In this document: one piece after another, positions 16,701-26,040 of the stretch
Numbering within the stretch: position 1 is the stretch's first letter
Layout: the number at the start of each line of letters is the position of its first letter
Assembly (NCBI GenBank): GCA_000310025.1
Contig: FN648732.1
Span: 1 to 34,680, forward strand
DNA length: 34,680 nt
From: Ectocarpus siliculosus
Lineage: Eukaryota; Sar; Phaeophyceae; Ectocarpales; Ectocarpaceae
Direction: 5' to 3'
The notes under the pieces: model-generated
What the model was told of the DNA's origin: nothing
What the model saw: the letters and a program-made list of their open reading frames with translations, nothing else
Database searches by the model: none
Made by a program: the position numbers and the translations under genes

Positions 16701-19108
16701 ATGTTGAGAGCGATCTTGAAGCCGATAGCGAGAGTGACGACGACACCTTCGGTGAGAGCGGGGCAGGTGCTGATTTGGCGAGCAGTGAAGCAAGCAGTGG
16801 AGGACCCAGCGCTAGCGGGGCGGGCGCTGATGCTGCTGTGGCGTCACAGGTGATTTTTTTTTACACCAGCCGTTTTTTTTTGTGGGTTCCAAGAATGATT
16901 CTACGTAATTTCGGTTGTGGGCATGGTCGTCTTGTGTCATGCTCAATAGCTGTGCTTGCGTTACACACCCATGCTTTGACCATCACGCTCGTCTTGTCTG
17001 ACATGTTGTTCCATGCTTGACACAGGAAGAAGCTGGCGATATGTTCTTTGTGCGACTCGACCTGTTCCATGCCCTCAACCGCCTGTCACGCACGATCAAG
17101 AAAGGCCACGGCGCCTTCAGGCCGATCATGGCGCGGTTGCGTGACGCCTGTTTTCTTGTCAACCGGGACGACGTCCTACAGGCAAGTTGCTGACATGTAC
17201 CTTTTCGAAACAAGGCGCGCGAGACGATTTATCTTCCCTCTCTAGAGTCGCCGGTGACCCCGCCTTCCGACCGTTGTTTTACCCTGTTGCCTCGTCCAGA
17301 TAGAGAAGGTGCTGGAACGTCGCGGTATGTCGCCGGCACAGGTACAGCAGGCCAAGGACCAGGACTGGTCGTATTTCCTGAGGAAATGCCGGCGTCTTGT
17401 CCCTCCACCGAGCGAGCTGCTGAAGCGCTTCGACAAGGTCGTCCAGGAATTTGGCAACTGTGTCGACAACATCTCCAAGGAGGTCCTGCTGCGCCCGAAA
17501 TCGATGAAGGCCGTGAGCCTGCTGCGAAAGCACATCGTGGCCGGATGCTTGAGTGATCCTGACGGCGTGGCGATGTACTACGCGGTTGGCAAGACCACGG
17601 ACGGTCTTGTCAATTATCGTTGCGTGCGAGGCACCAACGATGTCGAGGTACGATTTCCAGCACTTTTGTGTATGTAGGCCCGGATTCTAATATATTTTTG
17701 ATAACCCATCATGGCATTCAAAAATCAACTTGGTTGGACGTTTGTTTTCCGATTCTGACTTTACCCCTCTTGGTGCGCCTCACTGCTCATTCTTTTTACA
17801 ACAGGGTTACCACCGCTACCTGCGCACTCTTCTGGCCTCCTACTGCGCGTCGCCCGCCCTAGCACAATCGGTGTTGCTGGAGTTCAATTTCCGGTGGAAT
17901 CTAAAGATGATGGTCAAGAACCGTGGTTTACCCGCGGAGCTGGGGGAGCACTACAACCAGCACCTTGTGGAGATCATTCAGCGGGCAACCGAGTTGCCCC
18001 GTCTTCTCGCAATGGCCAGCCGCCGTCGATTCAGTGGACACAGGCGAGAGGAGTGGGCTCGGCCGGAGCTTGGGGGGGGGGGAGAACGCGAAGGCGTGGA
18101 AAGGGGCCGGCCACGAGTCGTCGTGCGCAGAAGTGGACGATGTCGATGATGTCAACGGTCGAACGCCGCTGTCACATCTGACGCTTTCGGCGAAGCTGTA
18201 TGCGAGAATGATGGGCGAGAAGATGCCAGAAACTCGGGTGTACACCAGGGAAGAGAAACGCAAGTTTCGGGAGGAGCTCGGTCAGAACTATTGGCAACCG
18301 GGCGGTCCCATGGGTAGAGCTCAGCAGTATCAGCGTGTGAACTTTGACGGATGGGCAGTCAAATGGAACGCGTACTGCGATCAGATCCAACAGGGGACTG
18401 TGAAGTGGGTTCCGGTCCACCGACAGACAGCAAAGCAGTTGGAGGAGTACTATGCGCAGGTGGAGCGCAGTACGAACGTGACGTTGACGTTGTACCCACA
18501 CCGTGATGCCGCAAACGCTCTCCGCACCGAACTTCAGAGGCCGGCGGATGGCTCAGTGTTCGAGGGCTCAGTTGCACAGATGCAGCCGGTTGCGCAAGGC
18601 GTCAATTGCTGGAGGGGGCCCCCTAGAGAGTGGACCGAGCGGGATTGTCGCCGCTGCCGCTGCCGCTGCCGCTCGCGCTGCAGCCACTGCCAGAGAGTCT
18701 ACCGCGCAGGGAGGGGGGGCAAGTGGAGCAGGCGCTGCCGACAGCGCGAGTGGTGTTGCCGTCGCCTCAAGTGGGGCAGGGGGTACCGGGAGCGACAGTG
18801 GTGCTCCCGTCACCATTCACCCTGCGCCGGCTGCTCGGGGATTGGCCAGGGGGGGGGGGGGGAGGCAGCAGCAGCGGCGGCCGCAGATCTGTGTAGAGTG
18901 TAGACACTGCAGTTTTGCCGCGGCATTCGCCAGGAATCATAGAGCGAGAAGATTGGGCGGGGGTTGCACGGTCTCAGAGGACAGGAGGAGGCCTGATTCC
19001 GACAGGACTGGGCGGAGGTCTGCCGGTGGCCCAAAGAAACAGTTTTGGCCCATACCCGTGCGTTGAATGCCAACCTCTGTTTGACGAATTCAACGCCGGC
19101 ACGATGTA
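13708..19108 (+). CDS. DDE transposase-like protein with an embedded 3'-5' exonuclease domain (multi-exon)
   Basis: Predicted exons: 13708?-14064, 14291-14476, 14594-14714, 14896-15314, 15430-15651, 15880-15996, 16218-16584, 16695-16849, 17026-17181, 17300-17647, 17805-about 19108. All junctions up to 17805 keep phase. Early exons resemble what I recall of the fungal DUF6729/exonuclease family (LTHKSGVAK, then Asp in LAGDASFKYAK). The 14714/14896 junction makes FSDECCEDREMF, a second Asp. Next comes a DEDD exonuclease: GMDCEWEP, VGVAVKGDGKRL, YACLDAYAAVLL. After an acidic Ser/Gly linker come FFVRLDLFHALNRLSRTIKK and YRCVRGTND-VEGYHRYLRTL, whose Glu I take as the third catalytic residue. The C-terminus has CxxC motifs (ICVECRHC, PCVECQPL). 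The start is uncertain: R2 abuts the gene and the N-terminus may be lost. Frame changes at the G runs near 18072 and 18620 and near 18960 are mutations or sequence errors. Likely transposon-derived. Confidence 0.65.
14477..14593 (+). other. GC-AG intron
   Basis: The exon ends GAGCAG and the intron begins GCGAGT, ending CTTGCAG; both neighbours stay in phase 0 (EYEQ|VVFQK). A GT donor that keeps the frame is not available nearby. Confidence 0.6.
15100..15996 (+). other. WRN/RNase D-type 3'-5' exonuclease domain (three exons)
   Basis: Motif I is the D-x-E of GMDCEWEP, with its Asp codon at 15135-15137. Motif II is in GVAVKGDGKRL at the start of the exon at 15430. Motif III is the Y-x-x-x-D of YACLDAYAAV in the exon at 15880, giving the DEDDy set. 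Such domains remove nucleotides from DNA or RNA 3' ends with two metal ions. Here the domain lies between the second Asp and the presumed Glu of the transposase-like fold, where hAT and MULE transposases carry their helical insertion. Confidence 0.8.
17182..17299 (+). other. Second GC-AG intron of the same gene
   Basis: The exon ends GTCCTACAG, the intron starts GCAAGT and ends CGTCCAG; coding continues in phase (DDVLQ|IEKVLERRG). Two GC donors in one gene is notable. Confidence 0.6.
18072..18082 (+). other. 11-G run at a reading-frame change
   Basis: The frame of the last exon is open before this run (REEWARPEL) and a different frame carries the conserved-looking protein after it (LSHLTLSAKLYARMM ... 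WVPVHRQTAKQLEEYY). A one-base length difference in the run would reconcile them. Sequencing error, polymorphism or real inactivation cannot be told apart here. Confidence 0.6.
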
Positions 19109-19667
19109 GACCTTGGTACAGCAGTATGTAGTCGTTTTTTTGTTGTTTTGGCGTTGGCCCATGTGAGGCTGCTCACTTGTCTTGGTAGATTTTGACGAGG
19201 CACCCGGTGCAATGAGGAGCTTGGTGCGTACAAGAAGTAAGGATAACGAACGATATTTCTCCGCGGCGTGCACTGCTGTTCCGTTAAGTACTTGCGATGT
19301 AGATACCATGTGCTGTTTTGTGCCGCATGCGTTTTCTACGCCAGACCCCAGTGCCTGCTGCTTCAGTTTCATTTCGCAATATTGAGGGTTTGCATGCAGC
19401 GTCAGGTGTTGAGATACAAACAAAAACATCTAGGCTCTTGATCAAGTATCATACTCCTATTGTTTAGGGTGCCACCGCGCCGACCCACCTACAGAGTATT
19501 TTACGGAGTTCTACTTGTGTTGTGTTCGAGCACTATTTTCTGTATCACACTGCTGTACACCCCCCTAGACTATACTTCGATATGTGACGCAGAAATCTAT
19601 CCTGGAGAGGACGGTAATAATGTCGTCGAAGAGCAATCTGTGTGTCCTCTCATTTCTCATTAAAAAC
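19109..19667. other. Spacer downstream of the transposase/exonuclease gene
   Basis: It has short open frames only. It may hold the 3' UTR and the end of that element, but I found no terminal inverted repeat pairing with DNA upstream of 13708. Confidence 0.35.
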
Positions 19668-20283
19668 CAGTGATGTCGATAACCGGGCTCGAGCAGGGTA
19701 CTGACCGGAAATAACCGGAAATGAGCCTTCGGCGGTACGTACCGGTTATAACCACTCATAGCGGGGACGAAAACGGCCCATCCCCGGGGTGTTATTTAAC
19801 GTATACGTCCGATATTTTGTTCGTTTGGAAGCAGCTCGCTGTATGCTGTTCAAGGTGCACTTCTGTGCGCGTTGCTGCCACTGCTGCCGCAGTCGTGTGT
19901 ATCGTTTCAGCTTCCTACCTTGAACCTTTGAACCACGTTACAATGCAGGTGAAATATTGGAATGTTGTCATGAATACATTTTTTTTTTCTCGGCCATGAG
20001 AATAGAGGAAAGCCCCGAGAAAAACGAAAAACAAAAAAGCTTGTCCTCTCATCTGCTAGTGCGTAATGTGCCTCCTATAGATCTCACAACAACGCCCAGC
20101 AAGTGGAAAAAAAAAAAGACAAATAGTGTGTGCGCCATGTGCGAGGGGGGCCCGCAGGTGAAAATACCCCCCCCCCAGTGAGGGGCCCCCCGGAATTGAA
20201 AAATAACCTGGGATTTCCAGGGTACCTACCGCTGAACCCTGTAGTAACCGGTTATAACCGGTACCCCGTTATCGACATGACTG
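19668..20283. mobile_element. 616-bp hAT-like MITE with perfect 8-bp target duplication
   Basis: The left end is cagtgatgtcgataaccggg and the complement of the right end is cagtcatgtcgataacgggg, about 20 bp with two to three mismatches. Each end is flanked by ttaaaaac (19660-19667 and 20284-20291), an exact 8-bp duplication. CAG-starting TIRs and 8-bp duplications are the hallmark of hAT transposons. Copies of the palindrome-like motif accggttataaccggt lie near both ends. No transposase is encoded. Confidence 0.92.
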
Positions 20284-20291
20284 TTAAAAAC

Positions 20292-21111
20292 AAGAGAATA
20301 AAGTAGTGCGTGTGATCATTTTTTTCCCGCCAAAAAGTACACACGCCTCCTCAATTTTTTTCGCGCTTGGCGAATGGCTTCGCGCGAAATAATAGCATCG
20401 CCCGCAGAGGAGTTCTGCGGGCCGGTCCCAGTTTGTTTATCTTCCGGACGGAACTAACTATGCATATATAATATGTATCTGTTCATCATGCGGATGTTGC
20501 AAGCAATGCATGCTATAATAATAAAAGTAGATACTGTGTTTCTGCCGGTACTGAAATATGGAGGTACCGCCTCGGCGGTTGTTGGTACTTCCCGGTACTG
20601 AAATATGGCGGTACCCGGGTGGGTGTTGGTGGAGGCATCATCGGGTGTAAGATGCAATAGACAGACAAGCTTCGTTGTTGGGGTTTGGCCGTGCTCAACC
20701 TACTTGAAAAATAATTCGCACAAACACACACACACAACACGTGATGTATGTGTACAACTTGTATGTGGTGTGTGTATGTATATCTAAAACATGATTGTTG
20801 TGTAGTTGCATATATAGAGCCATAACGGGCAAAAGGTCACGGGTAAGGAAGGCATCAACTATACACAACTAATAACAACGGGATGGATGCATATGCATGC
20901 ACAGAAAGAAATATCGGACAAGGATATATTATAAGACTGTCCTTTCCGTCAGAAGAAGTGCGCGGACTGTTTTAAAGGAGGTGAAGCCGTGGGCGGTAGC
21001 TTGCTCCTAGAGATAGATGAAGGTAGTAGGTTCTGTCGTTGACACGCTTGTCCACGACCACGTTGAGATGGGAAAGTTGCTTGTTATTGCTGAGAGACGA
21101 TCAGCAAGGGT
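20292..21111. other. AT-rich spacer with short local repeats
   Basis: No gene is supported. The segment ggtactgaaatatgg(a/c)ggtacc occurs twice (about 20547 and 20595). A CA-rich microsatellite lies at about 20718-20740 and a GT-rich one at about 20763-20778. Confidence 0.4.
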
Positions 21112-21144
21112 CTGAGGTGAAGTGGGGATCCAACTTCACCTCAG
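21112..21144. other. Perfect hairpin
   Basis: Arms ctgaggtgaagt (21112-21123) and acttcacctcag (21133-21144) enclose the 9-nt loop ggggatcca. It is isolated from any gene and no T run follows on the plus strand. Confidence 0.7.
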
Positions 21145-22360
21145 GGAGTACACAGACTAGACAAATTCTAAGAGGGTAGGGGTCTGAAGGGTATACCTCC
21201 TGGGACCGACCCACATACATCCTATCAACAAGAAGATGTACTCTATTCAAGCTAGCAGCCACACTCCTTAACACTGTCTATCGGACACAAAAAAATGTGT
21301 TTTTCTTCCCGCCGGAAGTGCACGACGAGTGCAAATTTTTAAATGAAAACCTCTTTGACGTGATGACACACTACGTCCGTACGTACATTGATACATTAGA
21401 CACGTACATACTCACGATGAAATAAATCATCGAGCGGAATATGACGCGTCATCATCCGAACTTTGCCTATATTCATTAATTTCCGGTCTTTCCCGGTCAG
21501 AGGCAGTATATACATACATTATATACTTACTTATAGTCCAGTTTTGGGGACGCAATAAAAGAATGAAACGGGTGTTTTGTTTGTTTAATTTATTATTTGT
21601 TGGGGTTTTGGGAGACAAGTATATGTGTAGGTGTTTTTAATTAATTATTAGTTATTTTTTGGGTATTCGGATGGCAAGTGGAGAGACTGATCACCTGCGA
21701 CCTGAATGCCCCATTTTGTATCAAGGAGAAAAAACACAAGGGCACAAACGGATTCGAATCGGCGTCGCTAGGCTTAAAGCTCCACGCGATACCACTACTA
21801 GCTGGTTACCACTACATACACCAACCTGTGAATCAGTGGTAATAGAACGGCAATCTTGCGTTTCTAAATATGACAAAAATGGTCCTGCTGTTTTTTTTTT
21901 TATGACGGTCACGATTTTTGTTGTTCCGCTCGCCGCTCAACGAATCTATCTATGCATATGTGGTGTCACAAGAATCACAGGCGAGAGAGAGACAGAGCGA
22001 TAGAGACGATCAGACTGCGACCGACAAACACAGACACAGACAGACGTCGAGCGGGAGTACAAGAAGCAGGGTGCAAAACCAGACCGTTCGGCGAGGCTGT
22101 GCATCAGCCCTTCCTCCTTTGTGTGTGCTGGGTGGGGCTGATGGGCCTTTTCGCTTGTTGTTCTTCAGGTCTTCTTGCCTGCACGCAGGGAAACTTCAGG
22201 CAAATTGGACGGGTGTGGCATGCATTCCCAACCATCGTATCAGAAAACCAGAGCCAAATTTAATTCGGCTACACAAACGACAAGATAATAATTATGATTT
22301 CCGGGGAAGTGCAGACAATATACAAAAAAAGACGTAACTACCCTCAAACGAAGTATATTC
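21145..22360. other. AT-rich spacer
   Basis: No gene is supported. It has runs of TTAATTAATTATTAG (about 21635-21655) and a T11-12 run near 21890. A possible tRNA-derived segment within it is listed separately. Confidence 0.35.
21750..21812 (-). repeat. Possible tRNA-derived (SINE-like) promoter segment
   Basis: On the minus strand a box A-like ccagctagtagtgg (21805-21792) is followed about 31 bp later by a good box B, gattcgaatcc (21760-21750). The acceptor stem does not form, so it is not an intact tRNA; it could be a SINE head or a tRNA relic. Confidence 0.35.
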
Positions 22361-22860
22361 CTAAAGAAAAAAAAAAAACCTAGTGTAGAACGATGATGTC
22401 TTGGACGAAGCTGGCGTGATAATGGTGTATGTCGGCGAAGAAAGATGTGAAGTCATGACGTCGTGTGGAGTCGAGATGCACCTGATGGCAAGAAGCGTGG
22501 AGGAGGAGGTGGTGGAGGTGGAGGAAGGAGGAGTAAAGGAGGAGTAAAAGGAAGGGCGACCAAGCAAGCAAGGTGAATATGACTGATGGATGGCGGTGGT
22601 AACAATGTTAGGGACGTGACTCATCCTACCCTCTGCGTTCTTTATGGCACACAACACCCACCCGTAGCCTGATCGTCTGCTTTTGAGAAGGTCGAGAAGC
22701 CTTAGAAGTACATAGTAGACGAGGCGTTCACGGCGGATTGCTGCGCTAATAACGGCCTGATGGTATGCTTGATGAATTGATTGAAATGAAGAGCAGCAGC
22801 ATAGATAAGTGGTGACCGGGTTAATTTGATTTTTGTTGTTTTTTTCCCCACAACTGGCTC
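22361..22860. other. Spacer with GGA-rich tract
   Basis: This stretch lies between the AT-rich region and the Helitron fragment. It contains a purine-rich tract (aggaggaggtggtgg, about 22498-22550). The open minus-strand frame over it looks like an extension of the Helitron fragment into noncoding DNA. Confidence 0.35.
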
Positions 22861-23600
22861 TCTGCGGGCAAAGATCTTCCAAGCATGCGTGTACACCCAT
22901 AATTTCGTTGCTACCTCGAATGTAGGAAGAAGACACGCTTGAGCTCACCACGTTCAATGGGTCATTCGATGTTAGAATCGAATCCAAAAACACTTTAGGG
23001 ATAGATCCATCGTCGCTGTACGAATCGAGGTTCTCTTCACTGAGGAAGAGATTTCGCCACGGGAAAACCGACGACAAGTTTGTCTTCCATGTAATCGATT
23101 ATGGCGCTAATCATTGATTTGCGGGCACCCAATAGGCGGCCAAGACCGGAGGGTTTGGGTTTTTTCTTCCCCGCTAGCACCACCGTGATCATATCCAGCA
23201 GACCAGTCGCCGCCAAAGGTAGCTCGTTCGCGACAGAGCTGGAGTTGTTTGCGTAAAACACAGATGTTCCTCGCATAGATCTCTTATTTTAGCCGTTCCA
23301 GGAAGGTTCTTCACACGCCTTGATTCCAATGCTACTACGTGACCCTTTGTTCGAATTGGGTACGCTGCGGCGCGCTCGAAGAACGTTGCCTTTTGCAGCT
23401 CATCGGGTAGGGTACCGACCCAAAACCCGCCAATGCTGTATCAGGTAATTTGTTCTTCGCCAACGACCGGTAGCACTCGTCGCATACATGTATCTTGCAT
23501 GGTTCCTCTGACTCGATACCGTACTTGCGTAGAAGGAGGTTGTCGAGGTCCCGCGCCGTGTCGCCTGCGTAGCCGCGAAAAGCTGCCATTACCCTGTCCT
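22860..23600 (-). pseudogene. Helitron-associated protein fragment (DUF6570-like region), frameshifted
   Basis: The minus-strand frames 23589-23335, about 23430-23285 (another frame), 23276-23037 and 23077-22880 together read like the N-terminal region of eukaryotic Helitron proteins. Signs are the Cys pair in KIHVCDECYRSLAKNKLP, then FWVGTLPDELQKATFFERAA, RTKGHVVALES, and MRGTSVFYANNSSSVAN with the following LLDMITVVLAG. At least three indels break it (near 23425, 23283, 23065). The Rep (HUH) and helicase domains are not in the window. The family name is from memory and needs a profile search. Confidence 0.6.
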
Positions 23601-24444
23601 GCTTGCGAAGGGCTTCGTCCGCTTAAAAATTGTTTGCTGAGAATCTCACTTGCTGATAACACGTGATAACGTCGTACCAAAGTCAGCCTATCGCACACGG
23701 CACAGGGAGACCTGTTGATAACAAATTAACGTAATTTTTTTTTATGCGCCCGATATGTACTCCCCAAACCCAAAAACAATTAATTAAATCAAACACCCCC
23801 ATATATTTAACCCGCCACGCGCCACCCGTGTCAATACATTGTAGATGCCGTGGAATGCACACTACACCCGTTTCCCCGCACACCTCGCACCAAGCAAGGC
23901 TGTCCGTTGTTTTTTTGCGATCGTTGTTTTTTTGCTGTTGAGAAAGGAGTTTTTCTCCACAACTTGTAACAATGAGTGGGCCGAGTGTGTGTGTGCAAGG
24001 GGACAGACTTCTGCTCGTTACCTTACCCGCCTTGAGATCGGTTCCCCCCACTCTGGCGATTTTAGCACATTACCAAAGAGCGTCAACTGCCAGGCGCTTG
24101 CGCCCGAAATATTCTATCTTCCCTCCATATGTACTCCCCAAACCCAAAAACAATTAATTAAATCAAACACCCCCATATATTTAAATATTGCGTCCGTTGT
24201 TTACTGAAATTCAATATCATCTTAGTCAAGGCGGGGGAGAGTAGTAAATAGTGCCGCAAATATCATCGCCGAAAAACGGATAATAACCGCTTTTGATCAC
24301 CAACGTGTCATCGTTGTGAGCTCTACCGCCCCAAGTCGCTGCTGCCAAAAACAATAACCCGCCTACAAGTACCGCCGAAACAATACCGCCGTGCTGCGTT
24401 ATACTGCCGAAACAACGCCATATATCTTGAAATGTTCTGAAGGA
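23601..24444. other. Spacer holding a duplicated 58-bp segment
   Basis: No gene is supported. It contains the repeat listed at 23754 and 24127 and, toward 24340-24420, several copies of a gccgaaacaa motif. It lies downstream of the Crinkler-type gene, whose 3' UTR may enter it. Confidence 0.4.
23754..24184 (+). repeat. Two direct copies of a 58-bp AT-rich segment
   Basis: The segment tatgtactccccaaacccaaaa...ccccatatatttaa occurs at 23754-23811 and 24127-24184 with no visible difference. The reverse complement resembles the tandem units at 27170-27362 (ttaattgttt ... ggg). Confidence 0.85.
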
Positions 24445-25935
24445 CTAAAACGGCAAACATCTGATTGCAATAATGCATACACCACACGCGGACAGAAAAT
24501 CAGTACTTGCTCCCGGCAGCCAACACTTGCTCAACACCTTTGACTTCTCAAATGCAGTGCCCTCTGGGACCACGAAAACTAGAACACATTTCTTGACTGA
24601 CACATCCTCGGATGCAACAGCTGCGTCCCAGAAACTCTGCACTTTAGATCCTTGCTCGACAGGCTCTGCGCCTGTATACTTCATTTGAAAAAAGTATAAG
24701 GTATCATCACGACTGTCCACAGCGAACGAATCAATCCCTGGAAAGACCAGACTGTATGGTTTGTAGTAGATCTCACTGTCATACTTGAAAGCAGTGTCGT
24801 TGCCCTTGAATACCTTTATTTCCTTGAAACTTAAATCCCATTTTTTTCTCTCCCCCGACAGAACCTCACTACGTGTAGCGTTGAGGATTGCCATATCGAA
24901 CGGTGCTCCGGCGGCTCGGCGCCCACTGATTTCGAGGTGTGCAGCTTGTTCGAACATGTTGCCAACCGTACTTCCTCCTCCAAGCATTCTGGAAACATCT
25001 GGGTTGCGGATAGATTCCCCCACAAAGGCTAGCAGTTCGTCTCTTCCCCTGTCGGCAACTCCTAGTGCAATCAAATCACGCGTCTGATTGCTGGCGAACG
25101 TGACCGTGTAACCTTTGAAATTATCGCCAGAGTTCGACAAGATATGGAAGAGCTTATCGCCTATCTCATCGGTTTGAATCCTGTTCTGCCCGCTCGTAAG
25201 CCTAGCTGCCCGTCTCAGCAAAGCCACATCTACTGCACCCACCGCGGTCAATATACCATCTTTGAGAAGCTCAAACTTCTTCACGTTAAAGATTGCTCGT
25301 GCCACACCTCCAACTACATCGAAAGACTTCACCACGTCGGTACGTAGCACATCAGGGAAAACAACTCGCCGACATTTCAGAAGCTCTTCCAGGCTCCACA
25401 CTGGCATGAATATTCGCTCGGAATTGGGTAGCTTCAAGAACTCCTTAATTCTTCCAGAGTCAGGTGCCACTAGTACAATCGTTGTGCCTTCGAAATTCTC
25501 CTCGGGCGGGCCCTTCGGGTCACTCAAATACCAAGCTGTTGGGTCCTGGGTAAACCCAGCACGACGGAATTCGGAATACGTTCCTTCCTGCGCCCCTTCA
25601 TCACCAAACCGGTACCAGTTGCCCTTCAGTTCAAACACAACAGTTTTCCCTTCGCAGCGAAGCAGGTACAGAAGATAGTATCCGAACATCGATTTGCCGA
25701 TTCCGGGAGTGCCTGTGACCACAACATCCCGCACTTCACCGCTCAAGATGAGGTCTGCCACTTCCTTGTAACAAAGACGGATGAACAGCTTGGATCCCAA
25801 GTCACGTTTGCCGAGGAAGAACGTGCCGTTTGCGAGTTCCAGGGTGTCCTCAGTTACCACGGCTCCGGTGAGTGCCGCCGCAAAATCCGCTACGTTCTTA
25901 CCGGCTGCAACGGGAAGAGGATCAAAGACGGCCAT
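24445..25935 (-). CDS. Crinkler/RHS-type P-loop NTPase with REase-like C-terminal domain
   Basis: This is an intact 496-residue intronless frame. The ATG at 25935 (MAVFDPLPVAAG) is preferred to the upstream in-frame ATG at 26040, because the extra 35 residues are Cys-rich and unlike the rest. Walker A is GTPGIGKS (residues 75-82) in VVVTGTPGIGKSMFGYYLLY, the form seen in Crinkler and trypanosome RHS NTPases. A TIVLVAPDSG strand may mark the next conserved block. Near the C-terminus FPGIDSFAVD (Asp about 402) followed by LYFFQMKYT (Gln 417, Lys 419) fits the D...(E/Q)xK pattern of PD-(D/E)XK nucleases. I infer an ATP-dependent nuclease-type protein. No signal peptide or LxLFLAK leader is visible at this start. 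Proposed roles of the family are effector, host defence or genome conflict; which applies here is unknown. Confidence 0.75.
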   Translation of the reverse strand: MAVFDPLPVAAGKNVADFAAALTGAVVTEDTLELANGTFFLGKRDLGSKLFIRLCYKEVADLILSGEVRDVVVTGTPGIGKSMFGYYLLYLLRCEGKTVVFELKGNWYRFGDEGAQEGTYSEFRRAGFTQDPTAWYLSDPKGPPEENFEGTTIVLVAPDSGRIKEFLKLPNSERIFMPVWSLEELLKCRRVVFPDVLRTDVVKSFDVVGGVARAIFNVKKFELLKDGILTAVGAVDVALLRRAARLTSGQNRIQTDEIGDKLFHILSNSGDNFKGYTVTFASNQTRDLIALGVADRGRDELLAFVGESIRNPDVSRMLGGGSTVGNMFEQAAHLEISGRRAAGAPFDMAILNATRSEVLSGERKKWDLSFKEIKVFKGNDTAFKYDSEIYYKPYSLVFPGIDSFAVDSRDDTLYFFQMKYTGAEPVEQGSKVQSFWDAAVASEDVSVKKCVLVFVVPEGTAFEKSKVLSKCWLPGASTDFLSACGVCIIAIRCLPF

Positions 25936-26040
25936 GGCGGAATAGAAAAGTGTTGGACAGCGTTGATGAGCAACATCATTCCGCCGGCGAAGCCGACTAC
26001 AGCAATCGCACAAGGGAAAAATGACGGGCATCTGCATCAA

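Noticed and set aside
21918-22337. 139-codon plus-strand frame
   Set aside because: It starts in AT-rich spacer, crosses a GA-rich tract and resembles no family.
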